A stretch of 35,009 bases of DNA, taken from contig JABXHG010000184.1 in assembly GCA_013393545.1 (NCBI GenBank), positions 1 to 35,009 on the forward strand, given 5' to 3'. Shown here one piece after another: positions 8,471 to 18,774 of this stretch. The notes under the pieces were generated by a model. The model was not told the DNA's origin and ran no database searches. It saw nothing but the letters and a program-made list of their open reading frames with translations. A program made the position numbers and the translations under genes. Numbering within the stretch: position 1 is the first letter of the stretch; each line of letters starts with the position of its first letter. The stretch is from Alteromonadaceae bacterium (GTDB taxonomy: Bacteria > Pseudomonadota > Gammaproteobacteria > Pseudomonadales > Oleiphilaceae).

Positions 8471-9345
8471 TAATCGAGGATTCCGATGCTCACGGCTGTG
8501 TCTTCGATCGGCTGGTAGTCGCTGTTGGAGGCCGGAATGAAGCTGGAACGGGGAAAGCTCTCCAGCAATTCCGGATCATCCATGTTGACCAGCGCTTCGG
8601 TCACCTTCGCCTGGAAGCCGTCGCCGAAACGTTCGTCCACATCACCGCGAATGGTCCACTGATAATCCGGATAGCCCGGTGTTTCCCAGATCACTTCCAC
8701 CGAGCCGGTGTCGACATTGCCGCTGGCGAGCTCTTTTTCCCATACCTTGAAGTTGACGGCACCCACGTCGTAAGTGCCCGCTTCTACCAGGCGAACTGTG
8801 CGGGTGTGGTTGCCGCTGAAGCCAACCCGGGAGAACAACTGATCCGGTGCCTGTTCAAACGCCTGGTGAATAAAGAATTCCGGCATCAAACGCCCGGACG
8901 TAGAGCCCTTGGAGCCAAAGGTGAAGGTTTTACCGCGCAACTGGTCTTCCAGTGTGGCCAGATCTTCCGCCGGTTCAATATCGGCGGCGGTGTTGGCGAT
9001 AAAGTATGTCTGGAAGTTCGGGTCTTCTTCGCCCTGGGCAATGGCCTCGGAGCCCGGAACCAGTCGACGCGCCTGCACGCCGGACAGCCCCCCAAACCAG
9101 GCCAGCTGAACCTGGTTGTTGCGGAAGGCGGAGACCGCAGCCGCGTAGGATTTGACTGGAATATAGCGCACCTCCACGTCCAGTTCCTCGGACAGGTAAT
9201 CGGCAACGCCGCTGAAGCGCTCCACCAATTTGGTTTCGTCCTGATCGGGAATGGCGGTGAAAACGAAGGTTTCCGCCATTGCCGGTACGCCGGCCAGAGA
9301 GAAAGTGGCAGCCGCCAGTACAGAGGTGATTCGATTCAGTTTCAT
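8470..9345 (-). CDS. PhnD-like periplasmic binding protein, putative selenate importer
   Basis: About 291 residues. The signal peptide is MKLNRITSVLAAATFSLAG, with cleavage near AMAE. The mature part follows the PhnD plan: FTAIPDQDETKLVERF, PVKSYAAAVSAFRNNQVQLA, WFGGLSGVQARR, GSKGSTSGRLMPEFF, TYDVGAVNFKVWEKE, TPGYPDYQWTIRGD. The WFGG-SGVQAR block and DQD-ETKL opening match my recollection of the family named putative selenate ABC transporter substrate-binding protein (TIGR04553). ATG 9345 is preferred over an upstream ATG at 9360 because GGATGG lies at the right distance. First gene of the importer operon, divergent from the SenB-like gene, which supports a selenium oxyanion substrate. Binding is not demonstrated. 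Confidence 0.82.
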   Translation of the reverse strand: MKLNRITSVLAAATFSLAGVPAMAETFVFTAIPDQDETKLVERFSGVADYLSEELDVEVRYIPVKSYAAAVSAFRNNQVQLAWFGGLSGVQARRLVPGSEAIAQGEEDPNFQTYFIANTAADIEPAEDLATLEDQLRGKTFTFGSKGSTSGRLMPEFFIHQAFEQAPDQLFSRVGFSGNHTRTVRLVEAGTYDVGAVNFKVWEKELASGNVDTGSVEVIWETPGYPDYQWTIRGDVDERFGDGFQAKVTEALVNMDDPELLESFPRSSFIPASNSDYQPIEDTAVSIGILD

Positions 9346-9506
9346 TGTTTTACCATCCATTGGGAATGCGAGGTTTGTTAGCGGTTATGAAAGACCTGAA
9401 GGATACCTTGTATTGGCCCGACTCTGAACCGGATCTACGTGAAAAGCCTTTACCCGGCACACTTGAAACTGCAAACTTTTCCCAACGAAAACCGGGTACT
9501 TATTAT
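9346..9506. promoter_or_regulatory. Divergent promoter region of the selenium locus
   Basis: 161 bases separate the starts of the importer operon and the SenB-like gene, so both promoters must lie here unless they are transcribed from further away. I see no clear -35/-10 pair and no strong palindrome. A frame reads through on the plus strand but looks non-coding. Confidence 0.4.
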
Positions 9507-10505
9507 ATGCACATTATTTTGGTAACACCGGCGGGGCCGGATTCAAAAGCCGGCAACCGGGCCACGGCCCTGCGCTGGCAAGCTCTGTTGGAAAATTGCA
9601 GCCGCCGGGTGGATGTGGTTACCGATTATCGGGGCGAGCCCTGTGACATGCTGATTGCGCTGCACGCCTGGCGCAGCGCCGGCGCGGTGCGAGTTTTTCG
9701 CGAGCATTGGCCGAAAAAGCCCTTGATTGTGGTTTTAACAGGCACGGATATCTACCGGTATCAAAAGGAGTTTCCGGAATTGACCCGGCGCTCGATGGCG
9801 CTGGCCGATGTGTTGATTGGCCTGCACGACAAGGTGGCCAGCGACATTCCCGAAAGCTTTCACGACAAGCTGGTGACCCTGCGCCAATCTGCCGAACGCC
9901 CGGAACTGCGCGCTTGCTCGAAAGCCGAGTCCGACCGGTTTGATGTGTGTGTGATCGGGCACCTGCGGGAGGAAAAAGACTCCCTGCGCGCGGCCTGGGC
10001 TACCCGTTTTTTGCCGGACACCTCCCGGATTGTCGTGTCCTGCGCCGGCAAACCCCATACCGACGAGTGGCGGGATAAAGCGGTCAATGAAAACCGGGAC
10101 AACCCCCGATTCCAGTATCTGGGCGAGCTGGATAAACCGGCCCTGAATAACCTGATGGCAGTCAGCCGGTTAATGGTGATCAGCTCGATCATGGAGGGCG
10201 GCGCCAATGTGGTGTCTGAAGCCTGCCGGGCAGGTTTGCCGATTCTGGCATCCGACATTCCGGGTAATCGCGGGCTGCTTGGCGATGATTATCCGGGGTA
10301 TTTTCCGGTGGGCAACGAGCGGGCACTGGCGGACTGCCTTCAGCGGGCCGAAACCGATTCCGGGTTCCTGGGCGAACTGAAGGCGAAAGTGAGTGCGCTG
10401 GCGCAAACGTTTACACCGGAAAGTGAGCGGGAAAGGCTGGAGTTTGCCTTGGCACGGGCGGTAGCCAGGGCAGGGGGTCAGGAAGCTGCGGCAGACGCCC
10501 CGTAG
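9507..10505 (+). CDS. senB: SenB-like selenosugar synthase (glycosyltransferase)
   Basis: About 332 residues, cytosolic GT-B fold glycosyltransferase. The opening MHIILVTPAGPDSKAGNRAT, then ALRWQALL, VDVVTDY, DMLIALHAWRSA, VVLTGTDIYRYQ, and the donor-site block IMEGGANVVSEACRAGLPI match the TIGR04348 family, now called SenB. In selenoneine biosynthesis SenB joins selenophosphate and a UDP-sugar to make a selenosugar. ATG 9507 is chosen because homology starts there; the open frame extends to 9345 without recognisable sequence. The divergent putative selenate importer supports the assignment. Neither a SelD/SenC-like selenophosphate synthetase nor a SenA-like enzyme is in the window. Its 3' end overlaps the convergent PilZ-like gene by 28 bases. 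Confidence 0.82.
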   Translation: MHIILVTPAGPDSKAGNRATALRWQALLENCSRRVDVVTDYRGEPCDMLIALHAWRSAGAVRVFREHWPKKPLIVVLTGTDIYRYQKEFPELTRRSMALADVLIGLHDKVASDIPESFHDKLVTLRQSAERPELRACSKAESDRFDVCVIGHLREEKDSLRAAWATRFLPDTSRIVVSCAGKPHTDEWRDKAVNENRDNPRFQYLGELDKPALNNLMAVSRLMVISSIMEGGANVVSEACRAGLPILASDIPGNRGLLGDDYPGYFPVGNERALADCLQRAETDSGFLGELKAKVSALAQTFTPESERERLEFALARAVARAGGQEAAADAP

Positions 10506-10897
10506 CGGGAAAACTGCTTGCAGTTGCTGGCCTGATCGGAATTCCTGCGTGAGCGCAGGGTTTGCTTCTTGGCCAGCACTTCCACGATGCGCTGCAGGCG
10601 CTCACTCAGGGTGGGCGGCACCGCCGCTTTATTGAAATCGATGGAATAAAAGAAATTACTGCAGTGTTTCTGCTTTTCGGTAACCAGCCCCGACAGGCCT
10701 TCTACCGAAATCTCATCCACCGGCATGTCCATGACCAGATCCAGAACCACGGTATCCCCCGGCTCAAAGATTTTGTCGGTTTTCATCACGCAACCGTAAC
10801 CGTCCAGCTCATACAGCTTGGCCTCTACCGTCTCCTTGCGGAACAGGCCCTGGCGGATACGGAAACGGGCGATGATGTCGGGTAATTGTTCGTACAT
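10478..10897 (-). CDS. PilZ-like domain protein
   Basis: About 139 residues. The central part has the PilZ beta-barrel rhythm: VEAKLYELDGYGCVMKTD, EPGDTVVLDLVMDM, GLSGLVTEKQK, FFYSIDFN, then a helix LSERLQRIVEVLAKKQ. The usual c-di-GMP-binding RxxxR and D/NxSxxG motifs are not clearly preserved (RFRIRQGLFRKE and ELDGYG stand in their places), so ligand binding is doubtful. ATG 10897 is preferred to an upstream TTG at 10915. Convergent with the SenB-like gene and overlapping its last 28 bases. Family call is tentative. Confidence 0.65.
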   Translation of the reverse strand: MYEQLPDIIARFRIRQGLFRKETVEAKLYELDGYGCVMKTDKIFEPGDTVVLDLVMDMPVDEISVEGLSGLVTEKQKHCSNFFYSIDFNKAAVPPTLSERLQRIVEVLAKKQTLRSRRNSDQASNCKQFSRYGASAAAS

Positions 10898-10982
10898 GAC
10901 TCGCTTTCCCTGCAATATCTATCAGATCAACATTCTACACACGATAGCTAACGATAGCTCTGAACGTCATATTTGGCAAGAA

Positions 10983-12509
10983 TCAATTTTCTCGCGTTTT
11001 CAGTTCGTACATATCAACACGACGATCTTTCAGATTGGTGACAGAACCCTCGTTGCGCACCAGCTTCAGCTTTTCCAGATCCATGTCCGAGAACATGATC
11101 ATTTCCGTGTTGGGCGTGGTTTCCGCCATCACCGCGTCGTGCGGGAAAGCGAAATCCGAGGGCGAGAACACCGATGACTGCGCATACTGAAAGTCCAGGT
11201 TTTCCACTTTGGGCAGGTTGCCGACACTGCCCGTGATTACCACGTAGCATTCGTTTTCGATCGCCCGGGCCTGGGCACAATGTCGCACCCGCAGATAACC
11301 GTTTTTGGTGTCGGTCCAGAAGGGCACAAAGATGATGTCTACCTCTTCCGCCGCCGCCAGTCGGCCCAGCTCGGGGAACTCGATGTCATAGCAGATCATG
11401 ATCGCGACGCGCCCAGCGTCGGTTTCGAACACTTCGAAGTGATTGCCACCCTCAATCACCCAGTCACGGCGCTCGTGGGGTGTGATGTGGATCTTGCGTT
11501 GTTCGTCCACCCGGCCGTCGCGGTGGCACAGGTAAGACACGTTATACACGCGATCGTCTTCAATCAGCGGCATGGAGCCGGTGATGATGTTGATATTGTA
11601 GCTAACCGCCATTTCCGACATCTGCAGCTTGAACTGCTCGGTGAAGCCGGCCAGAAAGCGGATGGCCCGGGTCTGGTCCACCTGATCGGTCAGGCCCATC
11701 AGCGGGGAATTGAAGAACTCCGGGAAAATGGCGAAATCGCTTTTGTAATCGGATAGCGCGTCCACGAAGTACTCCACCTGCTCGAGCACTTCTTCCACGG
11801 AAGTGAATTCGCGCATCTGCCATTGCACCGCGCCCAGGCGCACTTGGGTTTTCTTCACATCCAGCACGGCGGAGGGCGGGGTATAGAGAATGTTCCGCCA
11901 TTCCAGCAGGGTGGCGTAACCCTCGGATTTTTCATCTTCCGGCAGGTATTTGTGCATCAGCCGGGTGACCTGGAAATCGTTGGACAGCTGGAAGCTGAGA
12001 ATCGGGTCGTAAATGTCTTTTCGGGCTACCCGTTGGATGTATTCTTCCGGTGAATATTGCGCGGAATACTTGAAGTAATTGGGAATGCGTCCACCGGCCA
12101 GGATGGCGCGGAGATTCATCGAACGGCACAGTTCCTTGCGCGCCTCGTACAGGCGGCGGCCCAGCCGGTAGCCACGGTAATCGTGGTGAATGAACACGTC
12201 CAGCCCGTAGAGTGAATCGCCGTTGGGGTTATGCCAGATTTTTTCGTTGCGCAGAATCAGGTCATCGTAGGCATGCGGATTGCTGAAACGCTCGTATTTG
12301 ACGCACACGGTTAACGCAACTGCAACAATGTGGCCGTTATCCTCGATGCAAATCTGCCCGTCCGGAAACTGCTCCACCAGCGCCTTGATGGTCTCTTTCG
12401 GCCAGGCGCCCCCAATGTCGTCGTACACATCGTCCATCAGCTCCTGAAGCTGGCCATAATCGTCCAGGGTCAGGTTACGTAAATTCAGGTGCAGGTCTTC
12501 AGGGGCCAT
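10983..12509 (-). CDS. GNAT acetyltransferase / nitrilase-superfamily amidohydrolase fusion
   Basis: 508 residues, cytosolic. Residues about 8-185 form a GNAT fold (LTLDDYGQLQELMDDVY; acetyl-CoA loop region DYRGYRLGRRLYEARK at 110-125). Residues about 222-490 form a carbon-nitrogen hydrolase with its full catalytic triad: E264 in FPEFF, K339 in RKIHITPHE, C373 in MICYDIEFPE. This fusion is a recognised family in proteobacteria; its substrate is not established. The gene is divergent from the chemoreceptor and stands alone on its strand. Confidence 0.9.
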   Translation of the reverse strand: MAPEDLHLNLRNLTLDDYGQLQELMDDVYDDIGGAWPKETIKALVEQFPDGQICIEDNGHIVAVALTVCVKYERFSNPHAYDDLILRNEKIWHNPNGDSLYGLDVFIHHDYRGYRLGRRLYEARKELCRSMNLRAILAGGRIPNYFKYSAQYSPEEYIQRVARKDIYDPILSFQLSNDFQVTRLMHKYLPEDEKSEGYATLLEWRNILYTPPSAVLDVKKTQVRLGAVQWQMREFTSVEEVLEQVEYFVDALSDYKSDFAIFPEFFNSPLMGLTDQVDQTRAIRFLAGFTEQFKLQMSEMAVSYNINIITGSMPLIEDDRVYNVSYLCHRDGRVDEQRKIHITPHERRDWVIEGGNHFEVFETDAGRVAIMICYDIEFPELGRLAAAEEVDIIFVPFWTDTKNGYLRVRHCAQARAIENECYVVITGSVGNLPKVENLDFQYAQSSVFSPSDFAFPHDAVMAETTPNTEMIMFSDMDLEKLKLVRNEGSVTNLKDRRVDMYELKTREN

Positions 12510-12651
12510 TAAGAATCTCCAGGTCCGGATCGGTATGCAGATTGCATTCTATCAGAGCGAATTAAAGTGTTGGCGTCACCCGCCGAAATAAACTGTATTG
12601 ACCATACCACCATCATGGCAACAACCGGCCGCCGGGCCCAGGGGAAAGACT

Positions 12652-14538
12652 GTGCAACTCTCATTCGGGCAAAAGCTGCTCATCGCCGTTGGCGCGATCA
12701 TTCTGATCATCATGGGGCTGTTTACGTTTGCAGCGGACAGGCGCCTGCAAAGCACCACCAATTCTTACGTGGAAGCGATGCTGGATGATGCTGTACATCA
12801 GAGTACGGCCAGCATTGCCGACTGGCTCAATACCCGCCTGCAATTGACAGAAGCCACCGCGACCACTCTCGAAACGGTCAGCAACAACCGCCTGGTGCGT
12901 AACCTGCTTGACGGCATGACGGAAGGCAGCAGCGCCAAGGATGTGTATGTGGGTACCACCGATGGCCGTATGCTGATGCGCGACCGCGAAACCGAAAGCG
13001 GCCTGCCGGATGATTACGACCCGCGCCAGAGACCCTGGTACGAACTGGCCACGGGTAATAATCGTTCGTCCTTCACCGAACCTTATCAGGACGCTATCAC
13101 CGGCGAGATGATTATTACCGCCGTGGCACCGGTAAAAAGCGGTTATTTCGAGGGTGTGGCGGGCATGGACATCAGCCTGCAGGCCATTCAGGAATTGTTG
13201 TCCACCATCAAACTGGCGGATGCCGGCTACGCCATGCTGGTTAACGAAGATGGCACCATTCTGTTTCATCCGGATGCCGAACTCATCGGCAAGAATCTGG
13301 ACGACTTCCTGGGGTTCATGCCGGCTCTGAATGGCGAGGCTGCCCGGTTCGAGCAGGATGGAGCCACCTGGAGCAGTGCGTTCTTTCCCATCGAACAAGC
13401 GCGCAGTGTGGACTGGTACATGGGCTCGGTGGTGAATTGGGATCAAATCAATGAGCCAGTGGTAGCCGCCAGAATGACCGGGCTCGGCATTTCCGCCGGT
13501 GGCCTGATACTGGCATTGATTGCCCTGCACTTTGGTATTCGTACGCTGATGGCACCGGTGCGCCGCCTGAACCGGGCGTTGTCTGGCATAGCCTCCGGTG
13601 AGGCGGACCTTACCCAACGGCTGGATGACTCGGTCACCGACGAATTCGGGCAGTTGGCGGCCAGTTTCAACCGCTTTGTCGGCAATATTCAGCAGGTGGT
13701 GCAGGAAGTTCAGGAAGGCAGTGCCGAGCTGGCCGACAACGTGTCGTCGCTACGCCAGACCTCCAGCCACAGTCGTCATTCGGTGGAGGGGCAGCAGCAA
13801 GAGGTGGATATGATCGCCACGGCCATCAACGAGATGTCGGCCGCCGCCGGTGAAATTGCCCACAATGCCCAACAAACCTCCGATGCCGCAGATAATGTGG
13901 ATGCCGAGACCCGGGGCTCGCTGGAGACGGTGACTGCCTCCCGGGACGCGGTGCAAAAGCTGGTGGGCGAGATCAATGCCGCTGCCGAGGTCATCGATAC
14001 CCTGGGCCGGGATGTGTCGTCCATCACCACCATTCTTGAGGTTATCGAAGGCATTGCCGAACAGACCAACCTGCTGGCGCTGAACGCCGCGATTGAAGCC
14101 GCTCGCGCCGGTGAGGCCGGGCGCGGCTTCGCCGTGGTGGCGGACGAGGTGCGTAATCTGGCTCAACGCACCCAGAAATCGACCGAGGAAATCAACGACA
14201 TGATCGAGCGCCTGCAGAAGGGCGCGAAGGATTCGGTGGAGGTTATGAAGGAATCCACTGCCGTGTCCAACATGAGTATGGAAAAAGCCCAGGACGCCAT
14301 GGATTCGCTGAACCGGATTGTCGAAGGTATCACGTCTATTTCTGAAATGACCTCGCAGATCGCCACGGCGTCAGAGGAGCAGACCTCGGTTACAGACGAG
14401 CTGAGTGCCTCGATTACCCGCATCGCCGATCAGGGGCAGGACGCCGCAAAAGCGGCCAGTGAAAACGACGTGTACAGCGGCCACATTGAAACCATCGGCC
14501 ACAACCTGAAAGACAAGGTCAGCCGCTTCCGCGTTTAA
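12652..14538 (+). CDS. Methyl-accepting chemotaxis protein with periplasmic Cache domain
   Basis: About 628 residues. First membrane span at about 10-28 ([16 protein letters not shown]), a periplasmic dCache-type sensor to about 275 ([45 protein letters not shown]), second span ([18 protein letters not shown]), HAMP ([19 protein letters not shown]), then the cytoplasmic signalling helix with hairpin tip [18 protein letters not shown]. No CheR-docking pentapeptide at the end. WYELA and the Y-D pattern suggest a small-molecule ligand such as an amino acid, but this is only family knowledge. GTG 12652 with GGGGAAAG just upstream is preferred; TTG at 12598 would add 18 residues. Its stop overlaps the convergent gene stop within TTAA. 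Confidence 0.92.
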   Translation: MQLSFGQKLLIAVGAIILIIMGLFTFAADRRLQSTTNSYVEAMLDDAVHQSTASIADWLNTRLQLTEATATTLETVSNNRLVRNLLDGMTEGSSAKDVYVGTTDGRMLMRDRETESGLPDDYDPRQRPWYELATGNNRSSFTEPYQDAITGEMIITAVAPVKSGYFEGVAGMDISLQAIQELLSTIKLADAGYAMLVNEDGTILFHPDAELIGKNLDDFLGFMPALNGEAARFEQDGATWSSAFFPIEQARSVDWYMGSVVNWDQINEPVVAARMTGLGISAGGLILALIALHFGIRTLMAPVRRLNRALSGIASGEADLTQRLDDSVTDEFGQLAASFNRFVGNIQQVVQEVQEGSAELADNVSSLRQTSSHSRHSVEGQQQEVDMIATAINEMSAAAGEIAHNAQQTSDAADNVDAETRGSLETVTASRDAVQKLVGEINAAAEVIDTLGRDVSSITTILEVIEGIAEQTNLLALNAAIEAARAGEAGRGFAVVADEVRNLAQRTQKSTEEINDMIERLQKGAKDSVEVMKESTAVSNMSMEKAQDAMDSLNRIVEGITSISEMTSQIATASEEQTSVTDELSASITRIADQGQDAAKAASENDVYSGHIETIGHNLKDKVSRFRV

Positions 14539-15449
14539 TCAGCGGAGTCATTTTTCTCGTGGTAGCGAATACGCCGGTCGAGGTTCTCCAGAACCCGCCG
14601 GCCGATGCTGCGGGATTCTTCCGAAAGCCGAGGGTTTTGTAGCACAATCATGTTGCGCTCATCCAGGTTCAGCTCTTTGACTGCACGGCCATACCACTGT
14701 TTGAGGAACCCGGCAAAGCTGCCATCGCGAATCGCGCGTTCCAGCCCCAGCTGTAGTCGCTGGGCGGTTTCGTGGTCGTTTGGAGCGGTGAACAGGTAGG
14801 AGGGCATGGGGTAGGCCAGTAGCAGATCCGGCTCGATGACCAGCCCCAGGGCTTCCTGGCGTTCCAGATCGTACAGTACTTCATTCACTCCCCGGGCGAA
14901 GCACTCAAAGCGCCCCCCTTTTAGCATTCCGAACAGCAGCTCGTAACTGGTGTTGGTGATCACTTCAATGCCGCTTGACGCAAGCACGGGGGTGTCCGGC
15001 CAATGAGCGCCCTGGCCAATCCGGATGTTTTTTTGTCGTAGATCCTGCAGGTTTCTTATGCCGTCAAAAAGCGGCAGGTTTTCCGGCAGGACAAGGCACA
15101 CACGAAAGCCCAACAGGCCGCCGTCGACCGGAATGGGAACGGTATTAAGCGATGATTCGCGCTCCGGGGTGGTGGCGACGTTGGCGACGTCCAGAACATC
15201 GGAGTGGTTGTTGGACAGTTCCCGCAAGGCCCGGCCCTGGGTGATCTGCTCACTGCGCGAGATGGTGAACGGGCCGTATTCCGGCGTTTTTTCCAGTGCC
15301 AGCTCCACCAGTGACAGTATGGCCGGATTGTCGAAGTTGCGGTACCAGAGGGTGTAATCCGTAGAGGCTTCGGCGCTTGCCGGGCCTGCAGCTAAAAGCA
15401 GCGATAATGTCAGTGGGAGCCAACGGAGCGTGCGAACAACGGGTAACAT
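14535..15449 (-). CDS. Periplasmic solute-binding protein, family 3-like
   Basis: 304 residues with a signal peptide ([19 protein letters not shown], cleavage about residue 27). The mature part is two-lobed, PBP2-like: [75 protein letters not shown] and the terminal [15 protein letters not shown]. It lacks the standard family-3 signature, and no permease or ATPase lies beside it, so it may be an orphan binding or signalling protein. Convergent with the chemoreceptor, sharing TTAA at the stops; a role in presenting a ligand to that receptor is possible but unproven. Confidence 0.75.
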   Translation of the reverse strand: MLPVVRTLRWLPLTLSLLLAAGPASAEASTDYTLWYRNFDNPAILSLVELALEKTPEYGPFTISRSEQITQGRALRELSNNHSDVLDVANVATTPERESSLNTVPIPVDGGLLGFRVCLVLPENLPLFDGIRNLQDLRQKNIRIGQGAHWPDTPVLASSGIEVITNTSYELLFGMLKGGRFECFARGVNEVLYDLERQEALGLVIEPDLLLAYPMPSYLFTAPNDHETAQRLQLGLERAIRDGSFAGFLKQWYGRAVKELNLDERNMIVLQNPRLSEESRSIGRRVLENLDRRIRYHEKNDSAD

Positions 15450-15505
15450 TGTATTCCTTGCAGCCGGGTAAACAGATGCTCCATGAAACTAGCTCAAAAT
15501 CCGGC

Positions 15506-17371
15506 TTATGTCGCTTGAATCTCCCGCAAAGCCTGAAGAAACAATTCGCCGTATTTTTCCAGCTTGGCCGCACCCACACCGTTTACCTCTGCCAGTTCTT
15601 CGAGGGTTTGCGGCTTGCGTTCAAGCATATCGAATAGAGTAGTGTCGTGGAGAATTACGTAGGGTGGCACGCCTTGCTGTTCGGCCAGCTCTTTACGGCA
15701 GGCGCGCAGCGCTTCCCAGCCTTCGTGGTCGGTAATCTGGTCACGCACATTCTGGCCGGTGCGTTTGTTGCCGGCTTTCACCGCGGCTGATTTCTTCGCA
15801 ACCGGGTCTTTACGCAGTTCAATGGCTTGCTGGCCCTTGAGCAACGGCCGGCAGCGTTCGGTCAGTTGCAACGAGCCGTAACCTTCCGGGTCGGCCCGCA
15901 GGTAGCCATTGGCCACCAGCTGACGAAATACCGATTTCCACTCCGCCGCTTTCAGATCGTCACCAATGCCGTAGGTGGACAGGGCCTGATGGCCGGCCTG
16001 AAAAATTCGGTCATTGTCCGAGCCCCGCAGCACATCAATGATGTAATTCACACCAAAGCGCTGGCCGGTCCGGTAAACACAGGACAGGGCTTTTTGCACT
16101 GCCACGGTGCCGTCCCAGGTTTCCGGTGGGTTCAGGCAGGTGTCGCAGTTACCGCAGGGGCTCTCGAGGCGGTCACCAAAATACCGCAGCAACACCTGGC
16201 GGCGACACTCGGTGACTTCGCACAAGCCGAGCATGGCATCGAGCTTTTGCCGTTCAACCCGTTTGAACTGATCATTGCCCTGGGACGCTTCCAGCATCTG
16301 GCGCAGTTTGATCACATCCTGCAGGCCATACACCATCCAGGCGGTGGAGGGTTTTCCATCACGCCCGGCCCGTCCGGTTTCCTGATAATAGGCCTCCAGG
16401 CTTTTGGGCAAGTCCATGTGGGCAACAAAACGCACATCGGGTTTGTCGATACCCATGCCGAAGGCGATGGTGGCAACAACAATTACTCCATCTTCGCGCA
16501 GGAACCGCTCCTGGTTACGAGCGCGCTCTTCGGCGCTGAGCCCCGCGTGGTAGGGCAGTGCGGTGTAACCTTTACTGGCCAGCAGACGGGCGGTGGCGTC
16601 TACCTTGTTTCGGGACAGGCAGTAGACAATGCCGCAATCCCCTTCATGTTCTGCTTTAATAAAGTCCAGTAACTGCTTGTTGGCGTTTGTTTTCGGAGTG
16701 ATTCGATACTGAATGTTCGGGCGGTCGAAGCCGCTGATAAAATGCCGGGCTTCGGTCAGTGACAGGCGTTCGGCAATTTCCTTGCGGGTGCGCTCGTCGG
16801 CGGTAGCCGTGAGAGCAATTCTTGGCACACCAGGAAATTCCGAAGCCAACATACCAAGTTGCAGGTAATCCGACCGGAAATCGTGCCCCCATTGCGACAC
16901 GCAGTGCGCTTCATCGATGGCAAACAACGAGAGAGACGCATGATGCAGCAGCTCCATGGTGCGAGGCTGAATCAGACGCTCCGGCGCGCAATAAAGCAAA
17001 TCCAACTCGCCGGTGGTCAGGGCGTATTCCGTGGCCCGGGCCTGCTCGAAGTCCATGCTGGAATTCAGGAATGCGGCTTTTACGCCCAGCTCTTTCAGGG
17101 CCGCCACCTGGTCCTGCATGAGCGCAATCAGTGGCGAGATAACTACGGCCGTGCCCGGTCGGGCCAGCGCGGGAACCTGGTAACACAGGGATTTACCGCC
17201 ACCGGTGGGCATCAGTACCAGGGCGTCACGGCCTTCCACCACTTCCTGGACAACCTCGCCCTGCAGCGGGCGAAAGCGCTCGTAGCCGAACACGTCATGC
17301 AGGATCTGCTCCGGGCTTTGGCTGGCAACGGCGGGTGGTTCGCTGGTCAGAAGTTCCGGGTCCGGATACAT
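15506..17371 (-). CDS. recQ: ATP-dependent DNA helicase RecQ
   Basis: 621 residues, the length of bacterial RecQ. Motif [13 protein letters not shown] (about 54-65), motif [18 protein letters not shown], motif III LTATAD, motif V-VI regions [15 protein letters not shown] and [12 protein letters not shown], then the RQC zinc cysteines ([16 protein letters not shown]). The C-terminal HRDC domain covers about 545-615 ([20 protein letters not shown]). It is a 3'-5' helicase working in recombination repair and restart of replication. ATG 17371 is taken as start, without a clear ribosome site. Divergent from the acyltransferase gene. Confidence 0.95.
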   Translation of the reverse strand: MYPDPELLTSEPPAVASQSPEQILHDVFGYERFRPLQGEVVQEVVEGRDALVLMPTGGGKSLCYQVPALARPGTAVVISPLIALMQDQVAALKELGVKAAFLNSSMDFEQARATEYALTTGELDLLYCAPERLIQPRTMELLHHASLSLFAIDEAHCVSQWGHDFRSDYLQLGMLASEFPGVPRIALTATADERTRKEIAERLSLTEARHFISGFDRPNIQYRITPKTNANKQLLDFIKAEHEGDCGIVYCLSRNKVDATARLLASKGYTALPYHAGLSAEERARNQERFLREDGVIVVATIAFGMGIDKPDVRFVAHMDLPKSLEAYYQETGRAGRDGKPSTAWMVYGLQDVIKLRQMLEASQGNDQFKRVERQKLDAMLGLCEVTECRRQVLLRYFGDRLESPCGNCDTCLNPPETWDGTVAVQKALSCVYRTGQRFGVNYIIDVLRGSDNDRIFQAGHQALSTYGIGDDLKAAEWKSVFRQLVANGYLRADPEGYGSLQLTERCRPLLKGQQAIELRKDPVAKKSAAVKAGNKRTGQNVRDQITDHEGWEALRACRKELAEQQGVPPYVILHDTTLFDMLERKPQTLEELAEVNGVGAAKLEKYGELFLQALREIQAT

Positions 17372-17544
17372 AGGGCGATGCGGTCTCTTTGGCTGGGGCC
17401 GGTAATCAGTCGGCGGATGATACCAGATTGAAGACCCTGAGGCTTAACGTCCTGTCAGGGAGAAGCAAAATGGCAAGAGAAAGGATACAATACGGCCCCT
17501 TCATTAATCCGTGACTCATACCAGCGATAATCAACAGGGCTTGC

Positions 17545-18759
17545 ATGCAGGAATTTGACGCCATCCGACCCTATTCGGACGAGGAAACCGCCTCTACCAT
17601 CCGGCGGCTGGTCAACGACCGTGAATTTCTGGATATGGTCGGCCGATTCAAAAAGCCGACCCTGGCAAAATGGGCTCCGGCGGTGCTGCGCGTGTTTGTT
17701 CGCCGGTGGCTGCTCGCCAATTTCGGGCATTATCACCGGATTGACGACCTTCAGGCCAGTTTGTCGCCCTATATTGCCGAACTGGTGGATGGCTCCACCA
17801 CCAAAGTGACCCAGAGCGGGCTGGAAAACCTGAGCAAAACCTCCGCTCATCTGTTTATTTCCAACCATCGGGACATTGTCTGTGACCCGATGCTGTGCAA
17901 TCACCAGCTGTTCCAGAACGGCTTCAGCACCACCCGCATTGCCATTGGCGACAACCTGCTTTCCAACCGGGTATTTGCCGAGATCATGCGGCTGAACAAG
18001 AGCTTTGTGGTACGCCGAAACATGACCAGCCCCCGGGAAATGCGCGATGCCTATCTGACGCTTTCCGGCTTTATCAACCATTGCATCGACACCAATCACA
18101 GCGTCTGGATTGCCCAGCGCGAGGGTCGGGCAAAGGACGGCATCGACGGTACCGATCCGGCCATTATCAAGATGTTTTACATGAGCCGTAAGAAGTCCGG
18201 GCTGGCGTTCGACGAAGCCATGAACCGGCTGCACATTGTGCCGGTGTCTATTGCTTACGAGTACGACCCGTGCGATGTCGACAAGGCCCGGGAACTGGAA
18301 GTACGCGCCCGCACCGGTGAATACCAGAAATCGGAAGGCGAGGACACCGATCAGATCGTCAAGGGCATGACCGGCTTTAAAGGCCACGTGCATGTGCATT
18401 TCGGCGAGCCGATTATCGATGCGCCGGACAATCCGAAGGCATTGGCGGCTCGCATCGATCATGAAATGTACGCCAACTATCACCTGCATGCCTCCAACCT
18501 GGCGGCGTTCCAGATGCGCGCTCAGCAAGCCGGCGACAACGCCAGCCTGGAGCAAGTGGCCCGGCACGTGGAGCTGGCAGAGAAGTGGTCGGATGTCGAT
18601 CTGGAAACCGCCAAATCCGAGCTGAACCGCCGCATGGAGCAATGCAGCCCCGAGTGCCGACCTTATCTGCTGGACATGTACGCTAACCCCGTGGTCAATG
18701 CCTTGGCTGCCAACAAGGACAACGGGGAAACCCTGAGCCCGACGCCGTCGTTGGACTGA
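17545..18759 (+). CDS. PlsC-type glycerophospholipid acyltransferase family protein
   Basis: 404 residues, larger than 1-acylglycerol-3-phosphate acyltransferases (about 250). The acyltransferase block opens with LFISNHRDIVCDPML (about 103-117): the catalytic His108 and Asp114 are five residues apart rather than the classical four, and the HRDI-x-D form is shared with a subset of bacterial acyltransferases in my recollection. Later blocks are VVRRNMTSPREMRDAY, the EGRAKDGIDG motif and HIVPVSIAYEYDP. No clear membrane span. Probably transfers an acyl chain to a lipid precursor at the inner membrane; substrate unknown. Start ATG 17545, weak ribosome site. Ends 15 bases from the convergent glucan phosphorylase relic. 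Confidence 0.85.
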   Translation: MQEFDAIRPYSDEETASTIRRLVNDREFLDMVGRFKKPTLAKWAPAVLRVFVRRWLLANFGHYHRIDDLQASLSPYIAELVDGSTTKVTQSGLENLSKTSAHLFISNHRDIVCDPMLCNHQLFQNGFSTTRIAIGDNLLSNRVFAEIMRLNKSFVVRRNMTSPREMRDAYLTLSGFINHCIDTNHSVWIAQREGRAKDGIDGTDPAIIKMFYMSRKKSGLAFDEAMNRLHIVPVSIAYEYDPCDVDKARELEVRARTGEYQKSEGEDTDQIVKGMTGFKGHVHVHFGEPIIDAPDNPKALAARIDHEMYANYHLHASNLAAFQMRAQQAGDNASLEQVARHVELAEKWSDVDLETAKSELNRRMEQCSPECRPYLLDMYANPVVNALAANKDNGETLSPTPSLD

Positions 18760-18774
18760 ACGCGCAGCACTGAG

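Noticed and set aside
8806..9381. 191-residue plus-strand frame opposite the binding protein
   Set aside because: Shadow of the well-supported binding-protein gene, without its own motif or start signal.
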